64,000 nt of DNA from Symbiodinium natans. Taxonomy: Eukaryota > Sar > Dinophyceae > Suessiales > Symbiodiniaceae. The notes under the pieces were generated by a model, which saw nothing but the letters and a program-made list of their open reading frames with translations, made no database searches and had not been told where the DNA came from. This document shows positions 49,901 through 63,428 of this stretch, piece after piece (position 1 is the stretch's first letter; each line of letters opens with the position of its first letter). A program made the translations under genes and the position numbers. The stretch spans positions 212,001 through 276,000 of the forward strand of contig CAJNDS010002499.1 in NCBI GenBank assembly GCA_905221605.1, read 5' to 3'.

Positions 49901-51435
49901 ACTAAGGTTCTCTGGGATCACCTCAGCAGAACGGCCTTACAGGAGCACCGCCTCTTACAGCGCGCGCTACTGCAATTCTCACTTCCGACTTGAGCTGCTT
50001 TTTTTGTTCCGGACATGTGAAGAAGCTGCTTGGTGGCTCAGCGTGTTGACATTGAGGGTTGAAGGGAGGCAGTACTCAACGCTGGAAGCCTCCAACAATC
50101 AGTGATAGTACCACACCGTGACCCAATTCTTGTTCTGCTTCGTAGGAACTCCCTTCTGCAAACCCAAATTCCTCCAAGGGTGGACTAATCCTAGGTCTTA
50201 TTAGCCATCCCAATGCCAAGCCCAAGGCTTATGAGGATTCCATTCTGTTGCATTGGATTTTGCATTCTGCACTGCTACGGGTGCTGAAGAATCTGAGCAG
50301 AGCTTAGGGTGGTTGGAGTGTCAGAGAACCGCAAGAGACAGAAACTGTATCCAGGTAGCAAGAGTTCACTGATTCGCGGGAGCCCGAGAGCGCTTGGAAG
50401 AACCCTTTCTGCTCGTCTCAGTGAGGAAGTGAGGACTGAGGCAGCGCAGCATGCAGAGATTGTGACCCGAGGGGTTGCTTGGCACATAGACCTATGCTTC
50501 CTCAAAGCACTCCCACTAACATGTGCCCCCAGAACCCCGCAGATTCAGTCGCCTCCCTGGCATCGATGCCACAGAAGGCGTGCCCAAGCTGCCAGCTGAG
50601 CTCTGCAAGGCATTGGAAGACTGCAAAGGGGCTTTGTTCCATTTTCCATCCTTTCATGATCGCAAGCTGAGCCTTATGGTGGAATACTACCGAGCTGCGA
50701 AATGAAGCCGCGTCACAATCCCGAAGAGCAGGATGCTACTTTACTTTCTAGACATATGACAGCACAGGAAAAGGCTTGAAATGCTCGATGCTTCAATCAA
50801 AGTCGTCTGCACCTGGGTATTCCAGAGTGCTCGGCCTATGGCTTAGCTGGGCAGGAACCAGCTTCTGCCGTGGACGTTGCATGCAGTAACCCGTGAGAGG
50901 TTCAGGTTAACCATACCAAGAGGTACTAAACTCAGTAGCTCAGCCCTCAGCTTGAAAGTAACTATGCACAAAACAATCAGCAGCAGCCGAGCTTTGTTGC
51001 ACGCCAGGTTCACACATGTAGCAGAACTGTGCAGCGCTTGCCCATTCGAAGGCTGCTTGTCTGCCCCCGCACTTCAGATCTGTTGTTTCGTCAAAAAAAA
51101 TTGTGTAGGCTTGGCGACAAGCTTCAAAGCATACTGAGAGTGATCTGACAAGCAAGGCTCAAAGCTCGGCGGGTGGTGTCACGGAGCAGTCGCAGGGGCT
51201 GCCCCACAAACTGGGGCTTGCCGAACATCCCGGAAGTGGATGTGAGCGCCCGGGCCCTCTCCAAGACGGCGGCCCCGTGGACCCACAAGCAAATTGGCAG
51301 GCGAAGGGCTCTGGAATAGGGAATGAAATCCAGCACGCAGAAAGCGGAGTTCGATGAGCCCTGCTGCAGTCGTGTCACGCGATGTACAGTAAAACCCTCG
51401 ATAGTTTCTAGTGTAGTGATCAAATGTATATATAC
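46954..51435. other. host DNA flanking the provirus on the right
   Basis: Starts with a G15 run. Composition returns abruptly to GC-rich. Short overlapping frames only; a G-rich homopolymer tract at about 49726-49747. No recognisable gene. Confidence 0.5.
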
Positions 51436-51549
51436 ATATGTGTATGTATGTATGTATGTATGTATGTATGTATGTATGTATGTATGTATGTATGTATGTA
51501 TGTATGTATGTATGTATGTATGTATGTATGTATGTATGTATGTATGTAT
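51436..51549. repeat. (GTAT)n tetranucleotide microsatellite
   Basis: About 27 tandem GTAT units, preceded by TATATACATATGT. Met-Tyr-Val-Cys and Ile-His-Thr-Tyr frames arise from the repeat. Confidence 0.98.
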
Positions 51550-54500
51550 ACGCATATGCACACAAAAACATAAATCATATGACATATATGCTCACCCCCA
51601 CCCACCCCGCCCATGTCCTACCCCTCACCTATTAGCGCATGATGTAATTCATACAAGTACTGGAATTGGCAACCCCCAAAAAAACAGTATTTAGTTAGTT
51701 CAGTTCACGACATTACTGTAATCGAGAGTCAATTCTATGTTGCAACTTGTTCAAGTTAGCTGTTCGAGCTTCTTAGCTAATAGTACATTCGTCAGCTGTG
51801 AAAACCATCACAGGTTCATTGAAGAATCTGCAATGCAGTTTGGCTACTTTGCTAACAGACTGATGCACTTTCGCCTTTACTCTATGATAATACTAACGCA
51901 ATGACTGAAATTGGTATACCCTGGCTATAATCATCTGCCCCTCCCCAAAGCCACATTTCGCAGCCAGGGGGCCCATTTGATTTGTTAACAAAGGAGAACT
52001 TTGACTAGTTTGCACAGATTACTGGCCAAATAATTCTCGGGGAAGGCGATCACCATTGGCGGTTCCTTCCATTACGAAAGTTTTCCCTCGCCTAGCTGGC
52101 TAGCAATTACCTGCGACTCCACTTCTTTGGGTTTTCGACATTTAGCTCATCCTGACTTAAAGCAATTCATCCCTCAGGAAACGGGGACCTACATAATCTC
52201 ATGAGTTAAACTAGTTAGATTGTCCTTTCGCTTTCAAACACCTAACATTAGCTTGAGCCACGTAGTGGGCATAAGACATACCCCGCCCCCAATTGGACCT
52301 TAAAGAACGAGACAAGTACTACTTTCAGAAGCCTGCTCTATCAAGATTAGTTGAACTCTCCTTTCAATTCTTTGTACGTGGATAAGTCGACGAATTTATG
52401 AAGTTCATCCTGGGGGGGGGGGGAAGCTAATGACTAAGGCCAAATAAACTGCAATAGTTAGATTACATTCGCCCATTGAAAACATACCATGCAAGCCTGA
52501 CCCTCAGAGTTATGATTTGACATAGCCAGTCGTTCCTAGATAGCTTGAACGGAGGTCACCTCGATAAAGTCCAGCGCTTCTACTGCGCAGTGGCCTTTGA
52601 AGCCTATTCAAAGCCGCTGTGCTGTGGAAGAAGATGGCGCCCTTGAGAGGAAAACCCACCTGTCTCGAAAAAGCCCACTTTGGATCGGCCAGGTTCCAGA
52701 AACCATCAGTTTACGAGGGACAAGGAAAATGTGTTGGATCAGAAAAAACCATGTCTTACTAGGATTTGTGCTGGATGAAAACCATCCTTTTCTCGAAGAA
52801 AAACAACAACAACGACAAAAGCATACATGTTTTTCGGACCCATAGGGTTTTCCTGGGCCGGCCCAGTTCCAAAATAACATCCCTGCACTAGGCAAAAGGC
52901 CGCATCGGAGAAGAAGAACATCTTTATCTTTGCTGGGGGCATGATGCCACCTTTTCCAGAGAGAACATGATGGTGTGGGATCAAACGGCGCATCTTGACC
53001 GGGCCAGTTCGCTAGAAACCAGGTTGGTTCTCGGCTCTAGGGTCTACCTACACCTTGACGGCACCTTGATTGCACCTTCCTCAAACCTACATGGAAAACT
53101 ATACGCGACATCGACAGAATCGACCCATATGACCCACGTGCACAACTGCAGAGGCATTCCAGCAGCCTTCGCCGCAGACTGTTTCCCTGAAGGAACAAAG
53201 TCAGGAGCCAAGTCTTCATCTCAAATGAATTTTTAAAGAGGAAAGCTGGGTGACCCTTCTGAAGCCCGGCAAATGCCCACACGTTTTGTTGAGTCTTGGA
53301 ACACACAACAGCCCAGAACAATCGCTAATTCAGCCTTTTAACTCCCACGCTGCTCACAACGATCCCGAGCTATGTTGGAGCTAAGAGGTGGTCTACACTT
53401 TAGGGTCAGGTTGGGCCCTGCATTGCGGGGCTGACAAGTTCTAGGATTTCGAGTTCTAGGCAGGATTTGGGATGTTGCGCCTAGTGTAGATGACTGGACC
53501 ACTTCGAGCTTTCCTTGTCTGCACCATTTCAAGAACGTTGCAGGTTCAGCAGCGCCATGATACAAAACGAGGCAAGTCCAAGAAACCGCCCTCACAAACC
53601 TGAAACTCAGTTTTGTCTTGATTTCAGGCGGAATGTTGCCCACCGCTCTCTGCAATGGCGTAATCCTACATCCATCATTCTAGCGCCGCTGCGCACACAT
53701 GGTGAGTGAGAATGGACAGAGGGCTGCATGACAACACTAATTACGATCCTCAAGCTCAAAAAATCTTAGGGTAGAGCCTCTCCACTATGGTTGTGCATCG
53801 GGCACTGCTGCAGGAAGAAGTGGCTGGGCAACAACCCCTCAGGTTTCCTCACCGGAACTCCCGCAAAGAAATCGAGGCCCGAAGCATGGAGGATCAGGAT
53901 GGTTTTGGTGCTGGTCGAAGCTACCCCCCTCAACCTGAAACCCTGAAACCCTAGAAGCAGACTAGTTCTGAAAACTCCGAGCCCTGACTCCTGACAACCT
54001 CACCACACCAAGTCCGGACCATACCCCCCCCCCTTGCCCTGAACATCGTGTCTTGCCGGAAGACTCACAGGAAAACTGAAGGGGCTCGCCACGGGGCTCC
54101 ACTCGAGAGTGGATCACACCATGATTGCAGTCCTTGCGCTCGCCTCAGCCCGGAGGATGCAAAGCGAGCTCAATGGGGCGTTTCCGACACTAGGGGTCTA
54201 TGTGGAGGTCCATATTAGGGGTCCCTTTATTTTTGTAAACCCGCACTTCGGTTCCGCTGCATGATTCAGGACATGTCGATGGCCATTGCACAAGCGAGGC
54301 GTGCGCATTGTCGTTTCGCACATTTGGTTCAGGCGCAAAGTGCCACAACAAGGCGAGGTAAGACTCCAACAGGCTCTAGGACCTCTCAGAACCAACAAGC
54401 TTGGGAAATTCCATTAAGGCCCCCGGGGCTCCAGACATGCCCGCGTTACGTGAGACCGATGCACCGCTTTGGGAGACGTCGATGGGCGAAAGAAGCTCGG

Positions 54501-57500
54501 ATCGCTGCGTTGGTGCTTTGATGCGGCTGATGGCTTGCAAGATGTGCAACGGAAAATTCCGCGTCACCCCCAACAACTGCTACAAACGGGACCTCTGCAC
54601 AGTGATGAGGTGCCGTGGGTGTCACAGTACAAGTGAACACCTCCAACACTTGAGAGATGAACCTTTGCGCAACATGAGTGCTTGAAGTGGACAGCCTCTT
54701 GCCAGGCCGAGAAAGCTGCGTTTCTTTTTGTGTTTTCTTGTTTCTGGTCATGCCCCATCTCTGGCAGCTGGTAGCAGTCCGCAGCAGCTTGCTTTCTCAT
54801 CTGCACCCTGGCACACCCTTCATTCCGCGATTCGGGGTGATTTGCACATGATGTGCACTGGCCATGCGCTTGTCCCTTGGCTTAACCGAAAAGACCCGGT
54901 CTTTCACAACGCCCAAATCTGAATCCAAGCCCTGACCATGTTTTCGGCTGCGCTGGGGAGTCGGGCTGTAGTGTTGTATGTCCTGTATGTCTTGTATGCC
55001 CTTGTCTGTCCTTACATGTACGGGTCTTGTATCGTTTGGGACCCTGGGAGCCACCACACTTCACCGGCCGAGCGACGGGGGTATCGTTGGATTGGAGCAA
55101 AGCGCTTCTGCAGTCACGGTTGAAGATGACGGCCTGAGTCTCGAGGATCACGGCGGGGCTAAGAACGCCCAAAGTGCACAAAAACCCCAAGGACAGCTTG
55201 AACAACTCAGGAAGAACAGCTCCGTACTCAAAAGCCAAGCGCTAAGCGACTGAAGACTATAAATGGGATTTCAATGGTTTGCACCATCAAACGAGGGCTT
55301 GCAGGGCTTGGAGAGATCCCTGAGCAACGATAGAAGCTTTCACACGGAAGGCGCCATTGAAACCCTCAAACCCGTGTTCACGAAGACCTTCAAAGGCGCT
55401 CCAGCACATGGACAGACTAATTCTCGATGCGCGATGAGTTGCCTGAATTGCAATGAGACCTTTGGGCTTTGGGTGTGCATTTTGAGCTTGAAGCTCATTG
55501 CTGACAAAAGCTGACTTGCTGGCGGGCTTGGGCCGTATCCTGGGCTGTAAGGTAAAACAGTGCGAGTTCAGGATTCACGGTGCAGGGTTTGGATGTTTCA
55601 GGGTTTGGCCAAATGCTCTTTCCCCAATCTGAGAGCAATAAGGCTCTGGCTGGTGGCAAAAGGCTTGTGAAGAGCTTTGCAAAAGCCTTGCAGGGTAAGG
55701 CGAGCTTAACAGCTCGGCTTTTTTTGGCTGAAGCCTGAGTTGTCTCTTGAAGCCGTGCGAACCCGGCTGTTTCTCACAAGGAATACGTGATGAGAGCTGC
55801 GCACCTTGCATTACCTTCCAAGCATGTCGTTCGGATCAGGTGTGCGATCAACAGCAGCAGAGCATGGCAACAAAACCAACTGTCAAGGCCTTGATTGAAC
55901 GGTTTTTGTCGTTGCGTTTGTTGCGTGGCTGTCTTGGTGATCTTTGTTGTGAAGGTTACGCGTTGAAGCTTGACAGGCTCTGGTCAAGCCTACTCCATCT
56001 GCTCCAATGTGTTTGCTTTTGCTGAACATCTACGGAAGGTGGCCTCTCTGGACTCAGCACAAGTCATAAGCTGCTGGGCTGGATGTTCCATGCTGCTGAA
56101 ACTCAAGTACCTTTGCAACTGGCTGCCTGTGCTTTCAGCGGTCGCAGAACGAAAGCGTGTGCTTCAATCTTCGTGCGCCTGACAAGCCGAGAATCCCAAA
56201 AGCCCTCCACACCCGACCCTTGCTCTGTAGTGACCATAGACCCTCTTCCTGAAACTCCGGATCCAACAGGAGAATCCTCCCGAAAGCTCTCCTCCAAACC
56301 CTCGAGCCCTAAGTCCGAGCCCACGCGCCTCTGCGCCACCAAGGTCGGAACATTTTGCACGCGCAAACCGTTCCACCACCTGATTCAAGGGCTCCAAACC
56401 AAAGCCCTTCTAGTGGCACCCTTGCAGCAGTCCTCTTGAAAGCACAGCTCGCCAACTCAGTCTTGCCAGAAGCCTCCCCTGGGCCCTGGGCACACATCAG
56501 CTGCCGCGTGGGCAATCGCACCTGAGGGCTGCGACAATCAGGGGGTTTGGAGTTCGTGCGTTTTCCTATTTGCTCGTCGTCTTCAGTGGTTCCGGGCTGC
56601 CGTGTTTTAGTTTAGCATCTTGGCTTTGAATCTTGCGCAGATGATGCGCTGTGAAGCGTTTCGGGGGCTTTCTGAAGGGATGGCTCCAGAGCTTGGGGTT
56701 TGGAAACCTGCGTCTCCCCATCTAGCTTCATCTTGGCTCCTGCTCCCAGGTCCGACATCCTGTTGAGGCGCTGGGCTCACGGCCAATCCACTCATCAAAA
56801 GGCGGTGAAAGAGGTCGATACCTCGGTGCCGCCAGGGATTTCAGGGCAAGCAAGACGAAGACGCAGCTAGACTCCCAACACCGCCTGGGCACGCGGCTTA
56901 AGCTGTGCAGCGGCGGCACCTCTTTCACTTTCACTTTCAGGAGCCGGTCTGGAGTTGGGGGAGTGCTCGGCTTTGGTTTTTCGTTTCTGGGCTCGGCAGA
57001 TTCCCTGGAGGCTTGCAGAGTTCAACGAGGGCTTCACAGTCTAAACTTGCCAAAATGGTTCGCCTCAAAATGGACAGCCTCACATGTTTAACGCCCGAGA
57101 AGCTGAAATACCTGCCTCTTGGGAACCGTCGTTCATATCCTCATCTTGGCTCCCGAAGGCCTCCCATACCTCGAAGCATCGAGGCTAAATACTCAGTAGG
57201 GCCGGCAGGGCTTTTGGGTGCAGGAAGAGGTTGAGGTAAGGAAACTCGACCTTACATGCTTGGTTTGCTTACATGCTTTGCCAGCATCCGTCGAGCTTGA
57301 AAGTGCCGGGTGCGTTCCGCGACATTCTTGACCTTCAATTCCTTTTTGCAAAGCACGATACCTAAACTAAAAATTTCGGACCTACGATTTGGCTTGGAGA
57401 CTTGGCTTGGCGGTGGAAACCTCAGTAGATTGACGAGATAGTCCTCGAAGTGGGTCGCACAATTCCCTTCGCGCTTTAGGGTTGAGCCAGCTTTTGCAGG

Positions 57501-58639
57501 CGGGCCCTTCTACAGAACCAGGCTTTGGAACGAGGAGCATCTGCTTTATGTGTAGGGCTAAGGCCCAAGTCTCGGCTCTTTCACTCGTTGGGGCCTCAAG
57601 GCGTCATCTCAAGATCCTCCAGATGTTGCAACAAAGGAGGCTCTCCGACATCCACACCAGCGCATGGTTTCTACGCTTCCTTCCAAGTCCCCAAGCCTCC
57701 ATGTCAACCTCTGCAAGGCGCCTTGACCCCGGCCAACTCGGCGAAGTGCTCCAAGTGAAATTCGAAGCAGGCGGCCTCCCATAGGTTATCACAGTCCCAT
57801 GTAGGGCGGGGGGGGGGGGGTCTTACTCTCATGAACAACAACATAACCTTTTCGCTGCAAGGGTTCGGGAACTTCTGCGAGAACTGAACCATAAGAAATC
57901 ACAAAACCCGAAACATGTTGGAGGCACACAAAAGCACAGTTCCGCAACCGCAGCCCCAGAGTACACACAAAGCCATGGAAAGGATTCGGGCTCAGGGCTA
58001 GAGTTGAGCCTTCATGTCGTTTCACACGTGTGCTTATGGTACTAATGCACCTCCTTTGCCAGCTTTACATTCAACATATCTCATTCCATCATATGTAGTG
58101 TGCTATGTTTCTTGACTTTCCACCTTTGCGTAGATATCACATCTCACAAGACCACGCCCGTGCCAAAGGAGCTAAACTCAGGATGCCAGAACTGCAAAAC
58201 CGCTTAGACTTTGCGATGAGCTTTGCACGGCCGGCAGATAGCTCAGGAAGCAGAGGCTTGTGCCAAAATCACATAGAGACACGCAAAGCCCTAAACTCCG
58301 AACCCAAACCCGACGCAGTACAGCCACAAACATCGCCAGGCCTCAACATCCTCGGCATCATCACATCCATCCACTTCCTGCAAAAGCATCTCGGGGCTTT
58401 GGAGGCAGTTTCGAGGCAGCCACTGCTTGGACACACTTGGACCGCATCAGCAAGTCTGCAGCCGATGTCCGTGCGTGTGCAAGTGCGTGTTCTTGGTGTG
58501 GGCGTGTGGTGGTGCCCTCATGCGTGCACGTGCGTGCGAGTGCAAGCGTGCGTGGGTGCGCAGGAGCGCGTGTGCTCTTACGAATTCATACGCACATGAT
58601 GTATGCGCGTCTTTGCGCGTGCCATGCGCGCGCCAGTGT
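51550..58639. other. host DNA without recognisable genes
   Basis: A more AT-balanced stretch (51.7-52.6 kb) lies within otherwise mixed DNA, with poly-G runs near 52412-52424 and 57808-57820. No frame shows a domain. A Cys-rich frame at 54401-54685 lacks a regular zinc-binding spacing. Confidence 0.5.
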
Positions 58640-59160
<521 letters not shown>

Positions 59161-59829
59161 CTGTGCTTGTCTGTTGCCGTGTTTCTGTGTTTGTCCGTTC
59201 CTGTGTTTGTGTGTGCACTTACGCAGTTTCAGGTTGGCCCAGAAGCACAAGTCACAAGGGGGAGTCGATGATGCCAAGCCCATACTGTCAAGCGCAGTGT
59301 CTGGTCACCCTAAGCCTTGAAACACTGTTTTCACCCCTCACCCACTTTCCCAATGTTGAATCACCCTTGAAAACAAGCACCTGCAAAAATGCCGCGCAGA
59401 TGGAGCCTGCAGGCCTAAGGCCCGAAGCCTGGACATCCCCCTCAGCCCCGAACCCCAAACTCTGTTTCGAGATCGAAAGCCTTGAAAAGTCCTTCTCAAG
59501 CTCAAATTTCGGCAGGCCTGGTGCTTCAACAGCGGCTCAGACTCCACAAAAGCCCAGAGGGCCGGGGCGGTGGCCACCTGCTTAGAAAGGCTGCGCGAAA
59601 AAAAGTAAAGAAGAAGACGACCGAAAAAACCTTCCCATCGCAGCTTATAGGAGCCGCCCACAAAAGTAGCGCCCTCTGCTCTCGGAGCCATCCCCAGCCT
59701 TCAGGTTTGCGGCGATCCACTCGCGCACGTGGTGGAGCCTCAGAGGAGGCAGGTAACAGGGGGGTGTAGCATGGGGCGTTTCTGGGTACCCTCCACGGTG
59801 GAGTTCAAAGCCGACTTTCAGGAACACTG

Positions 59830-59848
59830 GGGGGGGGGGGGGGGGGGG
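59830..59848. repeat. poly-G run
   Basis: A run of roughly 19 G residues within the sequence GGAACACTGGGG...CCGG, one of several G runs in the flanks. Confidence 0.85.
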
Positions 59849-60057
59849 CCGGTACATGGTGCAAAGATTCTGAAGCTTCAACGCGCGACGAGGTGCTCGG
59901 AAGGCTCTCACAGTTGCCCCCCTTCGCTGGGTTTCCTGCAGCGATGGCACCCCGAAGAAGGCGGCGCAATCCACAGCCACGCGCAAGTCCTGAGGCTTGG
60001 CCTTGACGAGCGGGCTTTGGGCGGGCATTGGGGGGGATGGTTCTGGGATGCTTTGAG

Positions 60058-60316
60058 TCGGTGGTGTTGCTCTTGTTGCTCTTGTTGCTCTTGCTGCTCT
60101 CGTTGCTCTTGTTGCTCTTGCTGCTCTTGCTGCTCTTGCTGCTCTTGTTGCTCTTGTGGCTCGTGCTTTGTTGCTCGTGCTGCTCTTGTTGCTCGTGCTG
60201 CTCTTGTTGCTCCTCTTGCTCTTGTTGTTGCTGTTGTTGTTGGTGCTGTTTGGTGTTGTTGCTGTTGGTGTTGGTGCTGTTTGGCATCGTTGCTGTTGTT
60301 GTTGGTGTTGTCCCTT

Positions 60317-60349
<33 letters not shown>

Positions 60350-60350
60350 T

Positions 60351-60388
<38 letters not shown>

Positions 60389-60533
60389 GTGTTGGTGTTG
60401 GTGTTGGTGTTGTCCCGTTTGCTGTTGCTTGTTGCCGTTGCCGTTACCGTTGCCGTTGCTGTTCCGGTTCCGCTTGCGGTTGCGCTTGCGGTTGCGCTTG
60501 CGGTTGCGGTTGCAGTTGCTGATGCGGTTGCAT
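60058..60533. repeat. compound GCTCTTGTT / GTTGCT / TTGCGG repeat
   Basis: Successive blocks: GCTCTTGTT-type units (60060-60230), GTTGCT and GTTGGT units (60230-60425), then GTTGCCGTT, GGTTCC and CTTGCGG units. The minus strand would encode Ser/Asn, then Gln-rich, then Arg/Asn-rich stretches, and all frames are open. This is characteristic of the repeat and not evidence of a gene, although a Gln-rich protein exon cannot be fully excluded. Confidence 0.9.
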
Positions 60534-61161
60534 GGTACTTCTCGCTCCGCTTGGGGAAAGAGGGAGAGAGTCAGGGTGGGCGAGGAAAAGAGTCTGTGGT
60601 GGCTTGGACCTTGAAGTGGTGGATTGCTTAGAGTATTCTTAGGAAAGACTGACAAACCTCCAACATGTCTAAAGATGCCACATACAGGGTCTAGTAGCGG
60701 GGCCTGGTACCCCAGTCCTCTCAAGCCGCAACCCTCTACCCACTGCGGTGGCGCACCACAAAGGTGCCACCATGTAGGAACTCAACAAGCCTTGCCATCT
60801 GGTCCTCGGTCGCTTTCGGGTTAAAGGGGGACACAGACAATCTTCCGGCTTGGAGGCTGTCAGTTTCTGCATGTGACGGCAGGATGTTACAGGAGGGGGT
60901 TGAGCTGTTTTTTGGCTCTCGGGGTGGAGCTCAGGCGAGCATTCTGTATGCAAAATACGGGTGCGAGTGCCTTGGGAAACATTAGGCGTGGAGGCACTTG
61001 GAGGGATCTCTGGACAGAAGATCTGACTGAAATTGGACTATAACAATTCAGGGCTTGCCAGGACCTTCCTGGGTCTGGGGTGTATCGGGTGCGTGGCTTA
61101 GAAGCAGGCTTGGGACTTCAAAGCTTTGCTAGTGTTGGTGGGGCCTTCCACCCCACTGAAC

Positions 61162-61222
61162 CACGACCCCAAATTGCCCCAATTTGCCCCAAATCGCCCC
61201 GAATTGCCCCGAACTGCCCCAG
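61162..61222. repeat. 10-bp minisatellite, RAATTGCCCC
   Basis: Six degenerate copies such as AAATTGCCCC, AATTTGCCCC, AAATCGCCCC and GAATTGCCCC at a 10-bp period. Confidence 0.9.
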
Positions 61223-63401
61223 GTATCGCATCTCCGGCGATCTGTGAGCCCGGCCCGCGGCCAGTAAACCGTGACAGCGGATCCAGACGCGGCATGGCCT
61301 GGGCCAACACGCACAGAGGGGCCAAACACTCGTCAGAACGTTTTCTGGTTTCTTCAATGCAACGCGAAGACCTGTCCTAAAGCCCTACCCTCAACCCAAA
61401 TCGCCCCACTCGCTCACTGACCCACTTCTTTTCTCGAGCAGCGTTCGATCCTGCACTGGGGCCCACAGGGGCGGCTGGATTTTGGAGCCTCTGGTGTGTA
61501 AACAAGTGTTTCTTCGAACGGATGCCTGCCCCAAGAGCCCCAAGCAAGCTAAGGGTCCAGGCGAGTAAATCTAAGAGTCGGAAATTGTTCAAGGTGTAAG
61601 GCTCACGGTGCCCGACACCCGAAACGTAGCGCCACTGCCGAAGATCTTCTTGGTCTGGTGGCTTTGCACGCTGTCACAGCAGTGGTCTACAACTTTTCAC
61701 AGAGGCTACCAGGGCCTCCAGGGCCAGCACTGCTGCCCAAGAACGAATGCACAATTCAAACAGCCAGCCAACAATCGGATACGAGCATTAAATCATCTAG
61801 CGCCAGCACTTATCTAGCTTAGATCCCTCCAGATGTGTTGCCAGAGGCCTGGGCTGAACGTTGAGGATTCGGAGGCTCTTTTGCAGGGCAGCTTGCAGCC
61901 AACATTAAAGACCAAAGCCTAAGCTGGAGCTTTTGGCGTTCAGGGCTTGGGGTTCGCTGACAAACGGTCTGACCGTGCTGAAAACGATTGGCTTCTGAGG
62001 CGCAGGGGGCCTACTGGGACTTGGTCGCACAACCGTACAGACTGCAATAGCTGCCTGTTGCACAAGGCTCAGAAGAATGCTCGGCAGATTCCTGGGTGGT
62101 GCGTTTAGGGCTTAGCAACCAGGCCATGCGATGTCAGAACTGGTGTCGGAGGACTATGAACATCTCCTCTTTACCAAGACGACCGCACAGGCAGCCAAGC
62201 TTTAAAAGCACGCTGCGCCCTGATCCCCTAAGGCCCTAAGAGCTCAGCGCCTGAGATGGGGACCTTCAAGGCGCAACTTTTTGAAATGCCAAGCGTCACT
62301 CGCCGAAGGGGAAGCACTCTTCCGACTTTCCCAGGAATGGGCATTTCAGCGTGTACATCTCCTCGAACCTTGACAGGCTTAACTCTAACTAGCTCAGGGC
62401 ATCTCAGGATTGACGGTCGTCTATCGCCTGTCCCTTTTGGCTTCCCTCGACTCAACCTCTTCTTCCGGCCTCGCTTGACAGTGCGCGCGGATGTCGTGTG
62501 GAAAATTCGGTAGGACCTGATTCGCAGCAGGCAGGCGCTGTCAAGCTGAGACATCCTCGAGAGTGAATGAAAACGATTGGGTTTGTGGGGATGGCTAAGG
62601 ATTTCCTGAGGATCAATCGAGGCTCAACTGAGGATCGATGGTCGGTTGAGTTCAAGCCCTAAGTCCGGCTTCGCTTCAACGGACTCCTTGCGGCCCACAG
62701 CCCGGGCATGTCGAACCGGGGAGCAACTTCCTCTGACTCAAGCCCTGTGAAGTTCGGAACCTAAACGATGCAGCACTTGCAGTTCGTGGACTTTGCAAGG
62801 AAGGCTTCGAAAAAAAAAGAGACCTTTGAAGTCCAGAAAGTTCGAAGGTTTGGTGCCCCGCAAGAAACCCGAAACGCACAAAGCCGGCGTCGAAGACAGC
62901 CGATGCCTCCGATTTTTCGGCAAGTGTCGCCGAACTCCCTTGGGGCCCTAATATGGGGTTTTGGGGGTTCTTATGGCATTTCTGCGGGGACCATAAGGGA
63001 ATTTCATTAATAAGTATACCGACCCTCTATTACTTTGCTGAACTGAGCATCCCGAACGCCGAGCTCTTCGAGACCCTCAAGGCGCTCCCTCAAAAGGTTA
63101 GAGAAGCTCAGGCAGTTGATGGGGGTTAGGTTGGGATAGCGCGGGGCTTGGGGCATTAGAGTTCCGAACCCTGTTAGGATGCCCGTCGGACAGGACGTCC
63201 GTCCGATAGTCTGGAGACCCAACGGGCTTTGGGAAGCTGAGGAGGTGGGTTTAGGGTTTCGACACATGAGGCCGCTTGAAGTCCCAGTTCTCAAGAGCTC
63301 AGGAGCAATCGTCCCCGGCCTGCTGCCAGTTGTTTAAGTACATGTACGACCAGGCAAGATTGAGGATGATCGCCAGCATGTTCCTGAAGCAAAAGAATAG
63401 T

Positions 63402-63428
63402 CCCTAAACCCTAAACCCTAAACCCTGA
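63402..63428. repeat. interstitial CCCTAAA telomere repeat
   Basis: Three CCCTAAA units and a CCCTGAA variant. Confidence 0.9.

Noticed and set aside
59645-60724. 359-codon Gln/Asn/Arg-rich minus-strand frame
   Set aside because: The compound trinucleotide repeat leaves every frame open on both strands; the non-repeat ends show no recognisable protein.
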